This document shows positions 12,995-22,961 of a DNA stretch of 64,000 nt, piece after piece. Location of the stretch: positions 496,001-560,000 of the forward strand of contig NZ_CP015208.1 of the NCBI RefSeq assembly GCF_001854225.1. Reading direction: 5' to 3'. The DNA is from Candidatus Rhodoluna planktonica (GTDB lineage: Bacteria > Actinomycetota > Actinomycetes > Actinomycetales > Microbacteriaceae). Both the position numbers and the translations under genes were made by a program. Within the stretch, counting starts at the first letter, position 1, and the number at the start of each line of letters is the position of its first letter. A model generated the notes under the pieces. It searched no databases, had not been told where the DNA came from, and worked only from the letters and a program-made list of their open reading frames with translations.

Positions 12995-13791
12995 CAGTTA
13001 CCCCTTGCCCACGGAGTAACCAGTTTTGCCAATGAACCAAAGGCGGCATAGGCAAGCCCCGCGATTGCTCCTGATGCTAGGGCCAAAGCCCAAACTCGAG
13101 CTACCTCGAGGCTTTGCTGAGCATTGACCATAGCTGGCCCAAAGCCCACATCCGGACCGCCGACATATTCGCCCAAGATTGCACCGAGAAACGCGGCCGG
13201 GGCTGCAATTCTGAGCGCGGCAAGAATTGAGGGGAGTGCCGAAAGCAGTTGCACCTTGATCAGACGATGCCAAGCTTTTCCGCCAAACACCGAGACCACA
13301 TCGAGCGCTGCCTTGTCTGCTGATTTCGCCCCGGTCAGAGCACCAACCATGGTCGTGAAAAATACGCTTAGTGCGGCCAAAGCGATGGCTGCGCCAGCTG
13401 GCTCGCCACTATCTGGAGCGCCGATTACCAGACGAATGATTGGGCCGATAGCAACAATCGGCACGCAATAGGTAATCACAGCCAGTTGAGTGGCAAGATT
13501 TTCAATTTTCGGAATCATGAAGGCTAGGGCGGCTAATGCCAGTGCGGTCAAGTTGCCCCATAAAAAGCCAATGCTGGCCTCAGCGACCGTAACCGAAGCG
13601 TTTTTCCAGAAAAATTCGAAACCATCGGTGCCAAATTGTTGCAACACCTCAATGGGGGTAGGGACGGGAGAGTAGCTGATTTTTTCACTCGAGCCAGTTA
13701 CCGTAATCGCGGCCAGCCACCATAGGCCGATGATGCCAAGAGTGCCGACACCGCCCGAGAGCCAGCTACGCAGCTTAGTCATCGAGCGCAT
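12994..13791 (-). CDS. ABC transporter permease, SsuC/TauC-like (first)
   Basis: This 265-residue protein has six predicted helices and an EAA coupling loop around [25 protein letters not shown]. It is related to the following permease but well diverged. It starts 17 bases inside the end of the ATPase gene; an in-frame ATG at 13782 is an alternative start. SsuC-like systems more often encode a single permease that homodimerises, so a two-permease set is less usual for the family. Confidence 0.88.
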   Translation of the reverse strand: MRSMTKLRSWLSGGVGTLGIIGLWWLAAITVTGSSEKISYSPVPTPIEVLQQFGTDGFEFFWKNASVTVAEASIGFLWGNLTALALAALAFMIPKIENLATQLAVITYCVPIVAIGPIIRLVIGAPDSGEPAGAAIALAALSVFFTTMVGALTGAKSADKAALDVVSVFGGKAWHRLIKVQLLSALPSILAALRIAAPAAFLGAILGEYVGGPDVGFGPAMVNAQQSLEVARVWALALASGAIAGLAYAAFGSLAKLVTPWARGN

Positions 13792-14593
13792 TCTCGCCGT
13801 GGGCGCCGAAAAGAATCTCTGACGCTTGATCGTGCAGCGCGTGGAACTCAGGGCTGCGCATCATTTCGATGGTGCGTGGGCGAGGTAGGTCAATCTTGAT
13901 GATTTCTTTGATGCGCCCAGGTCGCGCGGACATCACAGCTACATAATCGGATAGAAAAATGGCTTCGGCTATGCCGTGAGTCACCATCAAAGTGGTCGCC
14001 GGCTTTTCTGTCCAGATGCGCTGTAATTCGAGGTTGAGCCTCTGTCGCGTCATGTCATCGAGGGCGCCAAATGGCTCATCAAGCAGCAAAACTGAAGGCT
14101 GCATCACCAGGGCGCGTGCAATAGACACTCGTTGTTTCATGCCACCAGAAAGTTGCGCTGGCTTGGCATTCTCAAAGCCGGTGAGGCCGACCAGTTTTAT
14201 AAGTTCGGCAATCTGATTTTCGTCAGGCTTGACACCGGCCAGTTCAAGCGGAAGTTTGATGTTCGCCAAAACGCTGCGCCAGGGCATAAGTGCCGAGTCT
14301 TGAAAGGCGATTCCAAGCTCGTGATTCTTGCGCAATTCGGCTGGTGATTTGCCATCAACTGTGACATAGCCCGAAGTTGGTGTGTCGAGGCCGGCCAGAA
14401 TGCGAAGAATTGTAGATTTTCCGCAACCGGATGGGCCGAGCAGCGAGATGAAGCTGCCTCGGTCGCTGTGCAGAGTGGCATCTTCTAGAGCCGTTAGGGT
14501 GTTGCGGCCAATCTTGAAAGTTTTGGTTAGCCCGGAAATGGTAATGCCGCTGCCCAATTCAGGTGACTGGGCAGCGGCATCAAGCAAAGACAT
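13775..14593 (-). CDS. ABC transporter ATP-binding protein, SsuB/TauB-like
   Basis: This 272-residue ATPase energises the importer. The Walker A motif GPSGCGKST is at about residues 53-61. The signature [15 protein letters not shown] is followed by Walker B ([11 protein letters not shown]) and the H-loop (VTHGIAEA). The Q-loop is FQDSALMPW, as in taurine, sulfonate and HMP transporters. A TAATCT hexamer lies exactly 6 nt upstream of the ATG and overlaps the stop codon of the lipoprotein gene, so an internal leaderless promoter is possible. Confidence 0.93.
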   Translation of the reverse strand: MSLLDAAAQSPELGSGITISGLTKTFKIGRNTLTALEDATLHSDRGSFISLLGPSGCGKSTILRILAGLDTPTSGYVTVDGKSPAELRKNHELGIAFQDSALMPWRSVLANIKLPLELAGVKPDENQIAELIKLVGLTGFENAKPAQLSGGMKQRVSIARALVMQPSVLLLDEPFGALDDMTRQRLNLELQRIWTEKPATTLMVTHGIAEAIFLSDYVAVMSARPGRIKEIIKIDLPRPRTIEMMRSPEFHALHDQASEILFGAHGENALDD

Positions 14594-14599
14594 GACCCT

Positions 14600-14605
14600 A
14601 GATTA
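14600..14605 (-). promoter_or_regulatory. Candidate internal -10 TAATCT formed by a stop codon
   Basis: On the minus strand the TAA stop of the lipoprotein gene (14605-14603) is the first half of TAATCT, which ends 6 nt before the ATPase ATG. The only other initiation signal is AGGG two bases from the ATG, too close for a normal ribosome binding site. Confidence 0.35.
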
Positions 14606-15640
14606 CTCCAAGAGCTCTGGGTGCTCTGCGTAAACTTCAGCAAGCAAGCTCATGTCGAAAAGCTGATCTGCTGAGATTTCGTAACCGGCAGCCATCAAGG
14701 TTGCCAAGTTCTGTGAAATCATGGCGTCGCTGATGGTGAACAAACCGTTTGCGCGAGTCTCATCGGTCTGAACCAACAGTTCGTTCTGAGTCTTTGACTG
14801 GTACTTCTCTTTGTCAGCAATCAATCCAAGGTCAGCTCCGTAAACCTCAAGGGCCAGACGTGCCGCCTCATCCGGGTCAGCAATTGCATCTTTCCAACCG
14901 CGAATAGTTGCGTAAAGGAATGCTTTCAATTTCTCGCGGTGGTTGTCGATTGAATCTTGAGTTACCACAAAGCTTTCAGTTACGAACGGTAATCCGTTGT
15001 CTGCGAAAAGCAAGTTGGTTACTGGGTAACCCTGCTGCTCAACAATGAATGACTCGTTGGTTACGTAAGCAAGGAAGCCATCAACTTCGCCGTTAACCAG
15101 TGGTGCTGGATCGTACTGAACCGGAACTTTGGTTACTTTAGAGGCATCGATTCCGTTTGCCTTAAGCAAGGCGTCAAAAAGAGTTTCGTTTGGTCCAGCC
15201 TGGACACCAATCTTCTTTCCAATTAGGTCTTGGACTGTAACGATGTTCGCGCCACCTTTTAGCGAAACGATGGTGAATGGGTTCTTCTGGTAAGTGGTGC
15301 CGATAATTTTTAGCGGCGCCCCTTCGCTCAAGATAATTGGCGCAACCGAGATTGGGTTTGCGATGCCAACTAGAGCGTTTCCGGCTAGAACCTCAGCTTC
15401 AGTAGCGGCCGGGCCGGCAACTAGGTTAACCGAACTAAAACCTGCATCGGTGTAGTAGCCGTTCTGATCGGCGAAAAATTCACCGGCGAACTCAGAGTTC
15501 TTGATCCACGAAAGTTGAACGGTCAAATCGCCGAATGATTCTTCGGTCTCGGCTGGAGTTGACGGCGCAGCACAGCCGGCCAATGCCAAAACAGCGGCGG
15601 TTGACGCAGCAACCAGGGCTAATCGAAGTTTTTTGAACAT
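14603..15640 (-). CDS. NMT1/THI5-like ABC transporter substrate-binding lipoprotein
   Basis: The protein (345 residues from the ATG at 15640) has a lipoprotein signal peptide with lipobox LAGC and lipidated Cys23. Its periplasmic-binding fold resembles the NMT1/THI5 and SsuA family. It has an early tryptophan in LSWIKNSEFAG, then GYYTDAGF, a ligand-cleft region (GIANPISVAPIILSEG) and a hinge (GKKIGVQAGPNETLFDALL). Family members bind thiamine pyrimidines, sulfonates, nitrate or aromatic acids. A pyrimidine or thiamine precursor is the best guess, but no TPP riboswitch is visible. AAAGG lies about eight bases before the ATG. This is the first gene of the four-gene importer. Confidence 0.85.
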   Translation of the reverse strand: MFKKLRLALVAASTAAVLALAGCAAPSTPAETEESFGDLTVQLSWIKNSEFAGEFFADQNGYYTDAGFSSVNLVAGPAATEAEVLAGNALVGIANPISVAPIILSEGAPLKIIGTTYQKNPFTIVSLKGGANIVTVQDLIGKKIGVQAGPNETLFDALLKANGIDASKVTKVPVQYDPAPLVNGEVDGFLAYVTNESFIVEQQGYPVTNLLFADNGLPFVTESFVVTQDSIDNHREKLKAFLYATIRGWKDAIADPDEAARLALEVYGADLGLIADKEKYQSKTQNELLVQTDETRANGLFTISDAMISQNLATLMAAGYEISADQLFDMSLLAEVYAEHPELLE

Positions 15641-15758
15641 GGATGCCTTTCGGGATTCTTTTAACGTTCTAGCCAAATACGGTTGGCAGCTCGAGGGTTT
15701 TCAAGGAATTTGTGAATTTGAACCATTCTGGCAGAAAAACATCCCCGCCTAAGGCTAA

Positions 15759-15764
15759 TAAACT
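15759..15764 (+). promoter_or_regulatory. Candidate -10 TAAACT for tRNA-Arg
   Basis: TAAACT ends 14 bases before the first base of the tRNA, giving a predicted 5' leader of about eight bases, suitable for RNase P processing. Confidence 0.45.
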
Positions 15765-15778
15765 AAGTGGGTCGCAAT

Positions 15779-15851
15779 GCCCTCGTAGCTCAGTGGATAG
15801 AGCAAGAGCCTTCTAATCTCTTGGTCGCAGGTTCGATTCCTGCCGGGGGCG
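15779..15851 (+). tRNA. tRNA-Arg (TCT)
   Basis: A 73-base cloverleaf with acceptor GCCCTCG pairing with CGGGGGC (one G-T wobble). It has a D-arm GCTCAGTGGATAGAGC, an anticodon loop CTTCTAA giving TCT, a T-arm GCAGGTTCGATTCCTGC, and discriminator G. CCA is not encoded, unlike in tRNA-His and tRNA-Pro of this window. Confidence 0.95.
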
Positions 15852-16139
15852 CCCTTTCGAGGCTGATGTACTCCTTGATGTTTGGGCCTGTCGGGCAAGA
15901 CTTATTCCCGGTAGTGCAGTTTTAGACGCAGCCAGTGCCAGAAGAGCGCAATTGTGAAAGTGGCTAAATCGCAACAGCATGTGGCGATGCGTAGACAATT
16001 TGATTTTGCCGGCTCAAAATTGAAAGAGCGAAAACTGTACGTCGCGCGTACATCCAAGTAAATCGGGAAAAATCTGAGCCAAATGTTTCGGACGTGTCAT
16101 CAAAACGTGGGCGAATTCATCTTGCGTTTTGTTAGTTCT
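15852..16139. other. 288-base interval between tRNA-Arg and the collagen-like gene
   Basis: No supported gene. A short perfect inverted repeat, TGTACG / CGTACA around TCGCG, lies at 16036-16052. No integrase remnant and no copy of the tRNA 3' end was found, so there is no sign of an integrated element. Confidence 0.6.
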
Positions 16140-16994
<855 letters not shown>

Positions 16995-16997
16995 CTG

Positions 16998-17005
16998 CCC
17001 CCCCC
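16998..17005 (-). promoter_or_regulatory. G8 homopolymer at the ribosome binding site of the collagen-like gene
   Basis: Read on the minus strand, eight consecutive G residues followed by CAG immediately precede the GTG start. No other Shine-Dalgarno-like sequence is present, so the tract is probably the ribosome binding site. Slippage in it would change spacing and translation strength. Confidence 0.5.
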
Positions 17006-17029
17006 GACGTCTCTTAGTTGCTCTGGCTG

Positions 17030-17974
17030 TTATTCGGCTAGCGGGCTATCGTCGATAATCTCGTGATGCACCGGCTCAGAGACTAGTGAAGCGTCTAAAA
17101 AGTTGCGTTCTTCATAACTCAATACAAATTCCAAGCCCTTGAGCGAATTGTCGATTGATTCTTTTCTGGTCACACCCGGCATAATCACTAGGTTTGGTGT
17201 AAGACCGCGAAGCCAACCACTGGTGACTTCAAAGCGGCTCACTCCTCGCTGGGTCGCCAACTTGCCCAGCGCCTCATATGAGGGTGTGCCGGCTTCGGTC
17301 TGTCGAGCTCCTTTCATCGGTGACCAGGGCAAGAAAGCCAGACCCAACTCTTCGCAGACATCAAGCACATCTAGGTCATGTATGTAGGCGGGGTTGAGCT
17401 GGTTCTGCACCGAAACTAGACCACCATCTTCAGGGCCCCCGAGCAGGTCGAAGGCCGCGCGAACTTGATTGGCGTTGTAATTGCTAACCCCGATGTTCTT
17501 TGCTAACCCCGAATTTTTGACAGCCAGTAACCCCTGCAGCGCCTGACTAAAAGTGCGGGTCGGATCTAGTCGATGATGTTGCCAAACCGGGATTACATCG
17601 AGGTTTAGGTTTTTAGCCGACTGCTCTGCAACGCTCACCAAATAAGCAGGGCTAGCATTGCGACCCCAAACTTCACCTTCGCTGCGAGTGATTCCACCTT
17701 TGGTTGCAATCACGAGTTGCCTTTTCTGCTCGAGTGTGCCGGCCCAACCCGCAACTGCTTCAGCCAATAGTTTTTCGTTGTGCCCCATTGCATCCCAACT
17801 GGGCGCATAAATATCTGCCGTATCAAAAAAGGTGATGCCCTGATCAAGTGCGTATTGAAGAACCTCAATAAATTTTGCTTTGGCGTGATCATCAATCAAA
17901 ACGGCTGAACCTGGCCATGATGCGTTCATAAAGCCAAAACCGATGTGTTTTTTGAGATTGAGCAGTGGATTCAT
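17030..17974 (-). CDS. Aldo/keto reductase family oxidoreductase
   Basis: A 314-residue NADPH-dependent TIM-barrel reductase. It has the family catalytic aspartate region ([10 protein letters not shown], about residues 49-58), the lysine in [10 protein letters not shown] and the substrate-binding histidine in QHHRLDP. The NADPH-binding end is [14 protein letters not shown]. The expected Tyr is in DIYAPS. Substrate is unknown. AAAGAG lies six bases upstream of the ATG. It follows an SDR by about 30 bases on the same strand and precedes the collagen-like gene, so these may share a transcript. Confidence 0.85.
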   Translation of the reverse strand: MNPLLNLKKHIGFGFMNASWPGSAVLIDDHAKAKFIEVLQYALDQGITFFDTADIYAPSWDAMGHNEKLLAEAVAGWAGTLEQKRQLVIATKGGITRSEGEVWGRNASPAYLVSVAEQSAKNLNLDVIPVWQHHRLDPTRTFSQALQGLLAVKNSGLAKNIGVSNYNANQVRAAFDLLGGPEDGGLVSVQNQLNPAYIHDLDVLDVCEELGLAFLPWSPMKGARQTEAGTPSYEALGKLATQRGVSRFEVTSGWLRGLTPNLVIMPGVTRKESIDNSLKGLEFVLSYEERNFLDASLVSEPVHHEIIDDSPLAE

Positions 17975-18003
17975 TCTTGGCTCTTTGAGATTCTGGAGGC
18001 GTT

Positions 18004-18816
18004 TTAGCCGAGCAGTGACTTCATGTTCTTGTAAATGAGGTTGGCGGCAAAATCCTGGTTCATCCTGGTTAGGTTGCCCATGGTCTTGGCATCGCTACCG
18101 ATGTAGATTCGGTTAGTTTTTGCCTCAATTGCATCAACCATCATCTTGCCTGCTGTAGACGCAGCGGTTACCCGTGCAGCCGCTTTCTTTTGTTCTTCGG
18201 TCATTTCGGTATTACCGAAATTGACACCCGAGTTAGCTGAAATGTTGGTGCCAATTGCACCCGGCCAAACGAGGGTGAGCGAAACATTGGTCTCTTTCAG
18301 TTCTGAACGCAAACCTTCGGTCAACATATTGATTGCTGCTTTGCTGGCGCCGTAGAGGGTTTGACCTGGAACAGGAGCATAAGAACCCATTGAAGAAACA
18401 TTCAGGATGTGTGCTTCTGGGCGGGTTAGCAGTCCTGGCAAGAATGCCTTGATTAGGTTTAGCGGACCGAAGAAATTGACGCTCATCACACGATCAATCG
18501 CATTGAAGTCGAGTTCATTGATTTTGACAAACGGCTGGATGATTCCGGCAACGTTGATTAGTGCGTCTGGTTCGCCAGCGAGTTTCTTTACCTCATTAGG
18601 TAGGGCGAGCACTCGTTCACGATCGGTGATGTTTAGTTCGATCTCGAAAAATCTATCGGTGGCGGATCCGGCGAGTTTTTTCGTCTCCGCGAGCCATTCA
18701 GGTTTCAGGTCTAGGCCTACAACTGTTGCGCCTCGACGCAGTAACTCGAGAGCAACCTCACGGCCCATTCCGTTCCCAGCACCGGTTACTACTAGAACTT
18801 TTCCTTGAACTTTCAC
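18004..18816 (-). CDS. Short-chain dehydrogenase/reductase (SDR)
   Basis: A 270-residue classical SDR of Rossmann fold. The nucleotide-binding motif VTGAGNGMGREVA is near residues 10-22. Asp36-Leu-Lys after beta 2 (VGLDLKPEW) suggests NAD(H). NVAGII is followed by the catalytic Ser in VSSMGSYA and YGASK (Tyr and Lys of the active site). It probably reduces a ketone or oxidises an alcohol; the substrate is not deducible. A strong AAAGGAGA ribosome binding site precedes the GTG start. The aldo/keto reductase follows directly. Confidence 0.88.
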   Translation of the reverse strand: MKVQGKVLVVTGAGNGMGREVALELLRRGATVVGLDLKPEWLAETKKLAGSATDRFFEIELNITDRERVLALPNEVKKLAGEPDALINVAGIIQPFVKINELDFNAIDRVMSVNFFGPLNLIKAFLPGLLTRPEAHILNVSSMGSYAPVPGQTLYGASKAAINMLTEGLRSELKETNVSLTLVWPGAIGTNISANSGVNFGNTEMTEEQKKAAARVTAASTAGKMMVDAIEAKTNRIYIGSDAKTMGNLTRMNQDFAANLIYKNMKSLLG

Positions 18817-18876
18817 AGTGTCTCCTTTGATTTGAGGTAGCCCTCAAGAAAAGGATACGCCGTTTAAAAATCTTTA

Positions 18877-20205
<1,329 letters not shown>

Positions 20206-20223
20206 CCGTTTTGAAAGTTGAAA

Positions 20224-21204
20224 CTAAGCTGCTGGGGTCTTTCTGGCTTTGATAATGCTGGCAACTGCGGCGATAGTAATTGAGGAAACAATCACAATTA
20301 GTGAAGTGGTCGTATCAATCTCAGGGGCCCATTCAATGTGCTGACCGTTATTGATAAATGGCAACTCATTTACGTGCATTGCGTGAGCGGTCAGTTTGAC
20401 ACCGATAAACGCCAAGATGAAGGCGATGCCGTATTTCAAGTACTCGAGTCGGTCGATGAGATCGCCGAGCAGGAAGTAAAGCTGGCGAAGACCCATCAGG
20501 GCGAACACGTTAGCGGTAAACACAATGAATGGGTTCGTCGTGATTCCGAAAATTGCCGGGATTGAATCGAAGGCAAAGAGAACATCGGTTGCTGCAATCG
20601 CAATGAAAACAACCAGCATTGGGGTGAACATCTTGCGACCATCGACCACGGTTCGAATTTTCGAGCCATCAAAATCGCGCGAGAACTCGATGTGTCGGCG
20701 TAGGTAACGGATTAGTTTGCTCTCGGTCTCTTCATCAGACTCGTGTGAGCTGAAGGCTTGACCCCAAGCGGTGTAGACCAAGAAAGCGCCGAAGATGTAG
20801 AAAATCCAACTGAAGTTTTCGATCAGGGCGGCGCCAATCAAAATAAAGATTCCGCGAAGAATTAGCGCCAACACAATACCGATCATAAGCACTTCCTGCT
20901 GGTATTTTTTTGGCACACTGAAGCGATTCATGATGATGACAAAAACAAAAAGGTTGTCGAGACTCAAACTGTATTCGGTGAGCCAACCGGCATAGAACTG
21001 GCCAGCCGGTTCGGCTCCTGCAAACCAGAAAATTACGAGTCCAAAAAGAATTGCCAATGCGGCGTAGAAGCCTATCCAAAGGGTTGATTCGCGATTCGAC
21101 GGGATGTGAGGTCTGCGGGCGATGATTAAGACGTCGAAGATAAGGATTCCGACTAAAACAATCAAAGATGTAACTTCGAGCCAAAATGGCAACAGGTCGC
21201 TCAT
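20224..21204 (-). CDS. TerC/Alx family integral membrane protein
   Basis: The 326-residue protein has about nine predicted helices and the TerC signature: SLDNLFVFVIIMNRF (about residues 80-94) and a second conserved acidic stretch AATDVLFAFDSIPAIFGIT (about 207-225). TerC/Alx proteins are linked to manganese export, metallation of secreted proteins and tellurite or pH stress. The role here is not further defined. A TAAACT hexamer eight bases before the ATG suggests a near-leaderless mRNA. The Lrp gene lies 11 bases upstream, so co-transcription is also possible. Confidence 0.9.
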   Translation of the reverse strand: MSDLLPFWLEVTSLIVLVGILIFDVLIIARRPHIPSNRESTLWIGFYAALAILFGLVIFWFAGAEPAGQFYAGWLTEYSLSLDNLFVFVIIMNRFSVPKKYQQEVLMIGIVLALILRGIFILIGAALIENFSWIFYIFGAFLVYTAWGQAFSSHESDEETESKLIRYLRRHIEFSRDFDGSKIRTVVDGRKMFTPMLVVFIAIAATDVLFAFDSIPAIFGITTNPFIVFTANVFALMGLRQLYFLLGDLIDRLEYLKYGIAFILAFIGVKLTAHAMHVNELPFINNGQHIEWAPEIDTTTSLIVIVSSITIAAVASIIKARKTPAA

Positions 21205-21215
21205 AGGTCAAAAGT

Positions 21216-21707
21216 TTAGAGGGTCGGCGCCTTAGAAAAGTGGTCAAACACCATGTTTGTTCGGGTGGCGGCGACCGTCGGATTATTCGAGAGATTTTCC
21301 AGCACGAACTCGCGCACCTGATCGCTGGTTTTTGCTGCCAGGTGAACGATGAAATCCTCTTGTCCGCCAAGAAAGAAAACTTGGATTACATCAGGGTGTG
21401 CGCTCATCTGCGCCATGAAGTCGGCAAGGTGCGCTCTTGCCCCGGCGCGCAGGGTTACCGAAATGAGCACCTGGTTGGAAAGGCCCACCTTGCGACGGTC
21501 AAGTTTCGCGGTGAAACCGGTGATGATCTTGTTGTTGACCAAATTTCGAACCCGAGTGATGCAGGTTGATTGCGCGATACCGCAAGCGCTGGCTAGTTCA
21601 GCGTTGCTGATTCTGGCGTTTTCGCTGAGCTGATTCAGAATTTGGCGATCGATGTCGTCTAGGACAACCTGAACATTCTTCGATTGGCTGGCTATTTTTT
21701 GGGTCAT
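21216..21707 (-). CDS. Lrp/AsnC family transcriptional regulator (AldR-like)
   Basis: This 163-residue regulator has an N-terminal winged helix (DDIDRQILNQLSENARISNAELA, then ACGIAQSTCITRVRNLV, about residues 17-60). A C-terminal RAM amino acid sensing domain (about 75-150) follows. It is divergent from ald across 112 bases, the same arrangement as mycobacterial AldR, which controls alanine dehydrogenase in response to amino acids. Autoregulation and control of ald are the natural inference. A good AAAGGA ribosome binding site lies upstream of the ATG. Confidence 0.93.
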   Translation of the reverse strand: MTQKIASQSKNVQVVLDDIDRQILNQLSENARISNAELASACGIAQSTCITRVRNLVNNKIITGFTAKLDRRKVGLSNQVLISVTLRAGARAHLADFMAQMSAHPDVIQVFFLGGQEDFIVHLAAKTSDQVREFVLENLSNNPTVAATRTNMVFDHFSKAPTL

Positions 21708-21743
21708 TTGTGAACATCCTTTGAATTTATGACTAAAAATCGC

Positions 21744-21760
21744 ATAATCTTCGAAATTAT
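21744..21760. promoter_or_regulatory. Candidate Lrp/AsnC operator
   Basis: The AT-rich inverted repeat ATAAT-N7-ATTAT, with a central TTCGAA palindrome, lies midway between the divergent lrp and ald genes. Size and base composition fit Lrp-type sites. There is no direct proof. Confidence 0.35.
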
Positions 21761-21819
21761 TCTGCTTGTAATGAATTTACTGCACTATTAGGTAGAAACA
21801 TTGCGAGCAGGGAGCGGCC

Positions 21820-22938
21820 ATGATTGTTGGAATTCCAACCGAGATTAAGAACAACGAAAACCGAGTAGCAATCACCCCGGCTGGAGTGCACGAGTTGGTG
21901 CGACACGGTCACAAAGTTTTGGTTCAAGCAGGTGCCGGTTTAGGCTCGGGTTTCAGTGACGTTGACTACTCAACCGAAGGCGCAGAAATTGCTGCAAATG
22001 CGGATGAGGTCTGGGCTCAGAGCGATTTGCTGCTCAAAGTTAAAGAGCCGATTGCCGCCGAATATTCAAAGATGCGCCAAGGGCAAGTTCTATTTACCTA
22101 CCTGCACCTAGCCGCATCACAAGAATGCACCGATGCAATTTTGAAGTCTGGCACCACCGCAATTGCTTACGAAACTGTTCAACTCGACAATCGTCAGCTG
22201 CCGCTGCTGCAGCCGATGTCTGAAGTTGCTGGCCGCCTGTCGGCTCAGATTGGTGCCTATCAGCTGATGAAAAACGCCGGTGGTCGCGGAGTGCTTATGG
22301 GCGGAGTGCCAGGTGCACCAAAGGCAAAGGTTGTCGTCATTGGCGGCGGCGTCGCCGGCGAACATGCAGCAACTATGGCCTTGGGTATGCAGGCCGACGT
22401 TACCGTCATCGACATTTCGCTGCCAAAACTTCGTGAGCTTGATGCTCGTTTCAACGGCGCAGTAAAAACTCGTGTTTCGACAGCCTACGAAATCGCGGCA
22501 GAGCTTCGCGATGCCGATCTAGTTATTGGCTCGGTTCTAATTCCTGGTGCTAAGGCTCCAAAATTGGTCACCGATGCCATGGTGAAGGGTATGAAGCCAG
22601 GCTCGGTCTTGGTGGACATTGCTATCGACCAGGGTGGTTGTTTTGAAAACTCAAAGCCAACTACCCACGACAACCCAACCTTCCAGGTTCACAACAGCAC
22701 CTACTACTGCGTAGCAAACATGCCGGGTGCAGTGCCTGCAACATCAACTCGTGCGCTGACCAACGCCACCCTGCCATACGTGGTGGCAATTGCTAATAAG
22801 GGTTGGCAGAAGGCGCTCAGCGATGATGCTGCACTGGCTAAGGGCCTAAATGCACACGCCGGAGTCTTGACTAACAAGCTTGTTGCTGACGCGCTGGGTA
22901 TGCAGTCAATTAGCGTTTCGGAGGCTGTTTCTGCATAG
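21820..22938 (+). CDS. ald: Alanine dehydrogenase
   Basis: Ald interconverts alanine with pyruvate and ammonia using NAD. All key residues fall at the canonical numbers for this 372-residue family: Lys75 (LLKVKEP), His96 (YLHLA) and Asp270 (VDIAIDQGG). The Rossmann motif is VIGGGVAGEHAA at about 173-184. AGGGAGCGGCC precedes the ATG. The divergent Lrp/AsnC regulator probably governs it. Its TAG stop forms the first half of a TAGACT hexamer that may drive the next gene. Confidence 0.97.
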   Translation: MIVGIPTEIKNNENRVAITPAGVHELVRHGHKVLVQAGAGLGSGFSDVDYSTEGAEIAANADEVWAQSDLLLKVKEPIAAEYSKMRQGQVLFTYLHLAASQECTDAILKSGTTAIAYETVQLDNRQLPLLQPMSEVAGRLSAQIGAYQLMKNAGGRGVLMGGVPGAPKAKVVVIGGGVAGEHAATMALGMQADVTVIDISLPKLRELDARFNGAVKTRVSTAYEIAAELRDADLVIGSVLIPGAKAPKLVTDAMVKGMKPGSVLVDIAIDQGGCFENSKPTTHDNPTFQVHNSTYYCVANMPGAVPATSTRALTNATLPYVVAIANKGWQKALSDDAALAKGLNAHAGVLTNKLVADALGMQSISVSEAVSA

Positions 22939-22959
22939 ACTTTCCCTAACGGGGGAAAG
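22936..22959 (+). promoter_or_regulatory. TAGACT promoter hexamer and Shine-Dalgarno hairpin before the second collagen-like gene
   Basis: TAGACT at 22936-22941 contains the ald stop codon and would start RNA near 22948. CTTTCCC (22940-22946) can pair with GGGAAAG (22953-22959), which is the ribosome binding site of the next gene. The hairpin is complete only in RNA reading through from ald. Confidence 0.4.
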
Positions 22960-22961
22960 AC

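Noticed and set aside
15641-15778. TPP riboswitch upstream of the NMT1/THI5-like importer
   Set aside because: The minus strand was read for the conserved CTGAGA and ACCTGATCTGG-type cores and neither is present.
15813-15998. Minus-strand 61-codon open frame ending in the tRNA-Arg gene
   Set aside because: Its end (ESNLRPRD) is the reverse-strand translation of the tRNA T-arm, a well-known spurious prediction, and it has no ribosome binding site.
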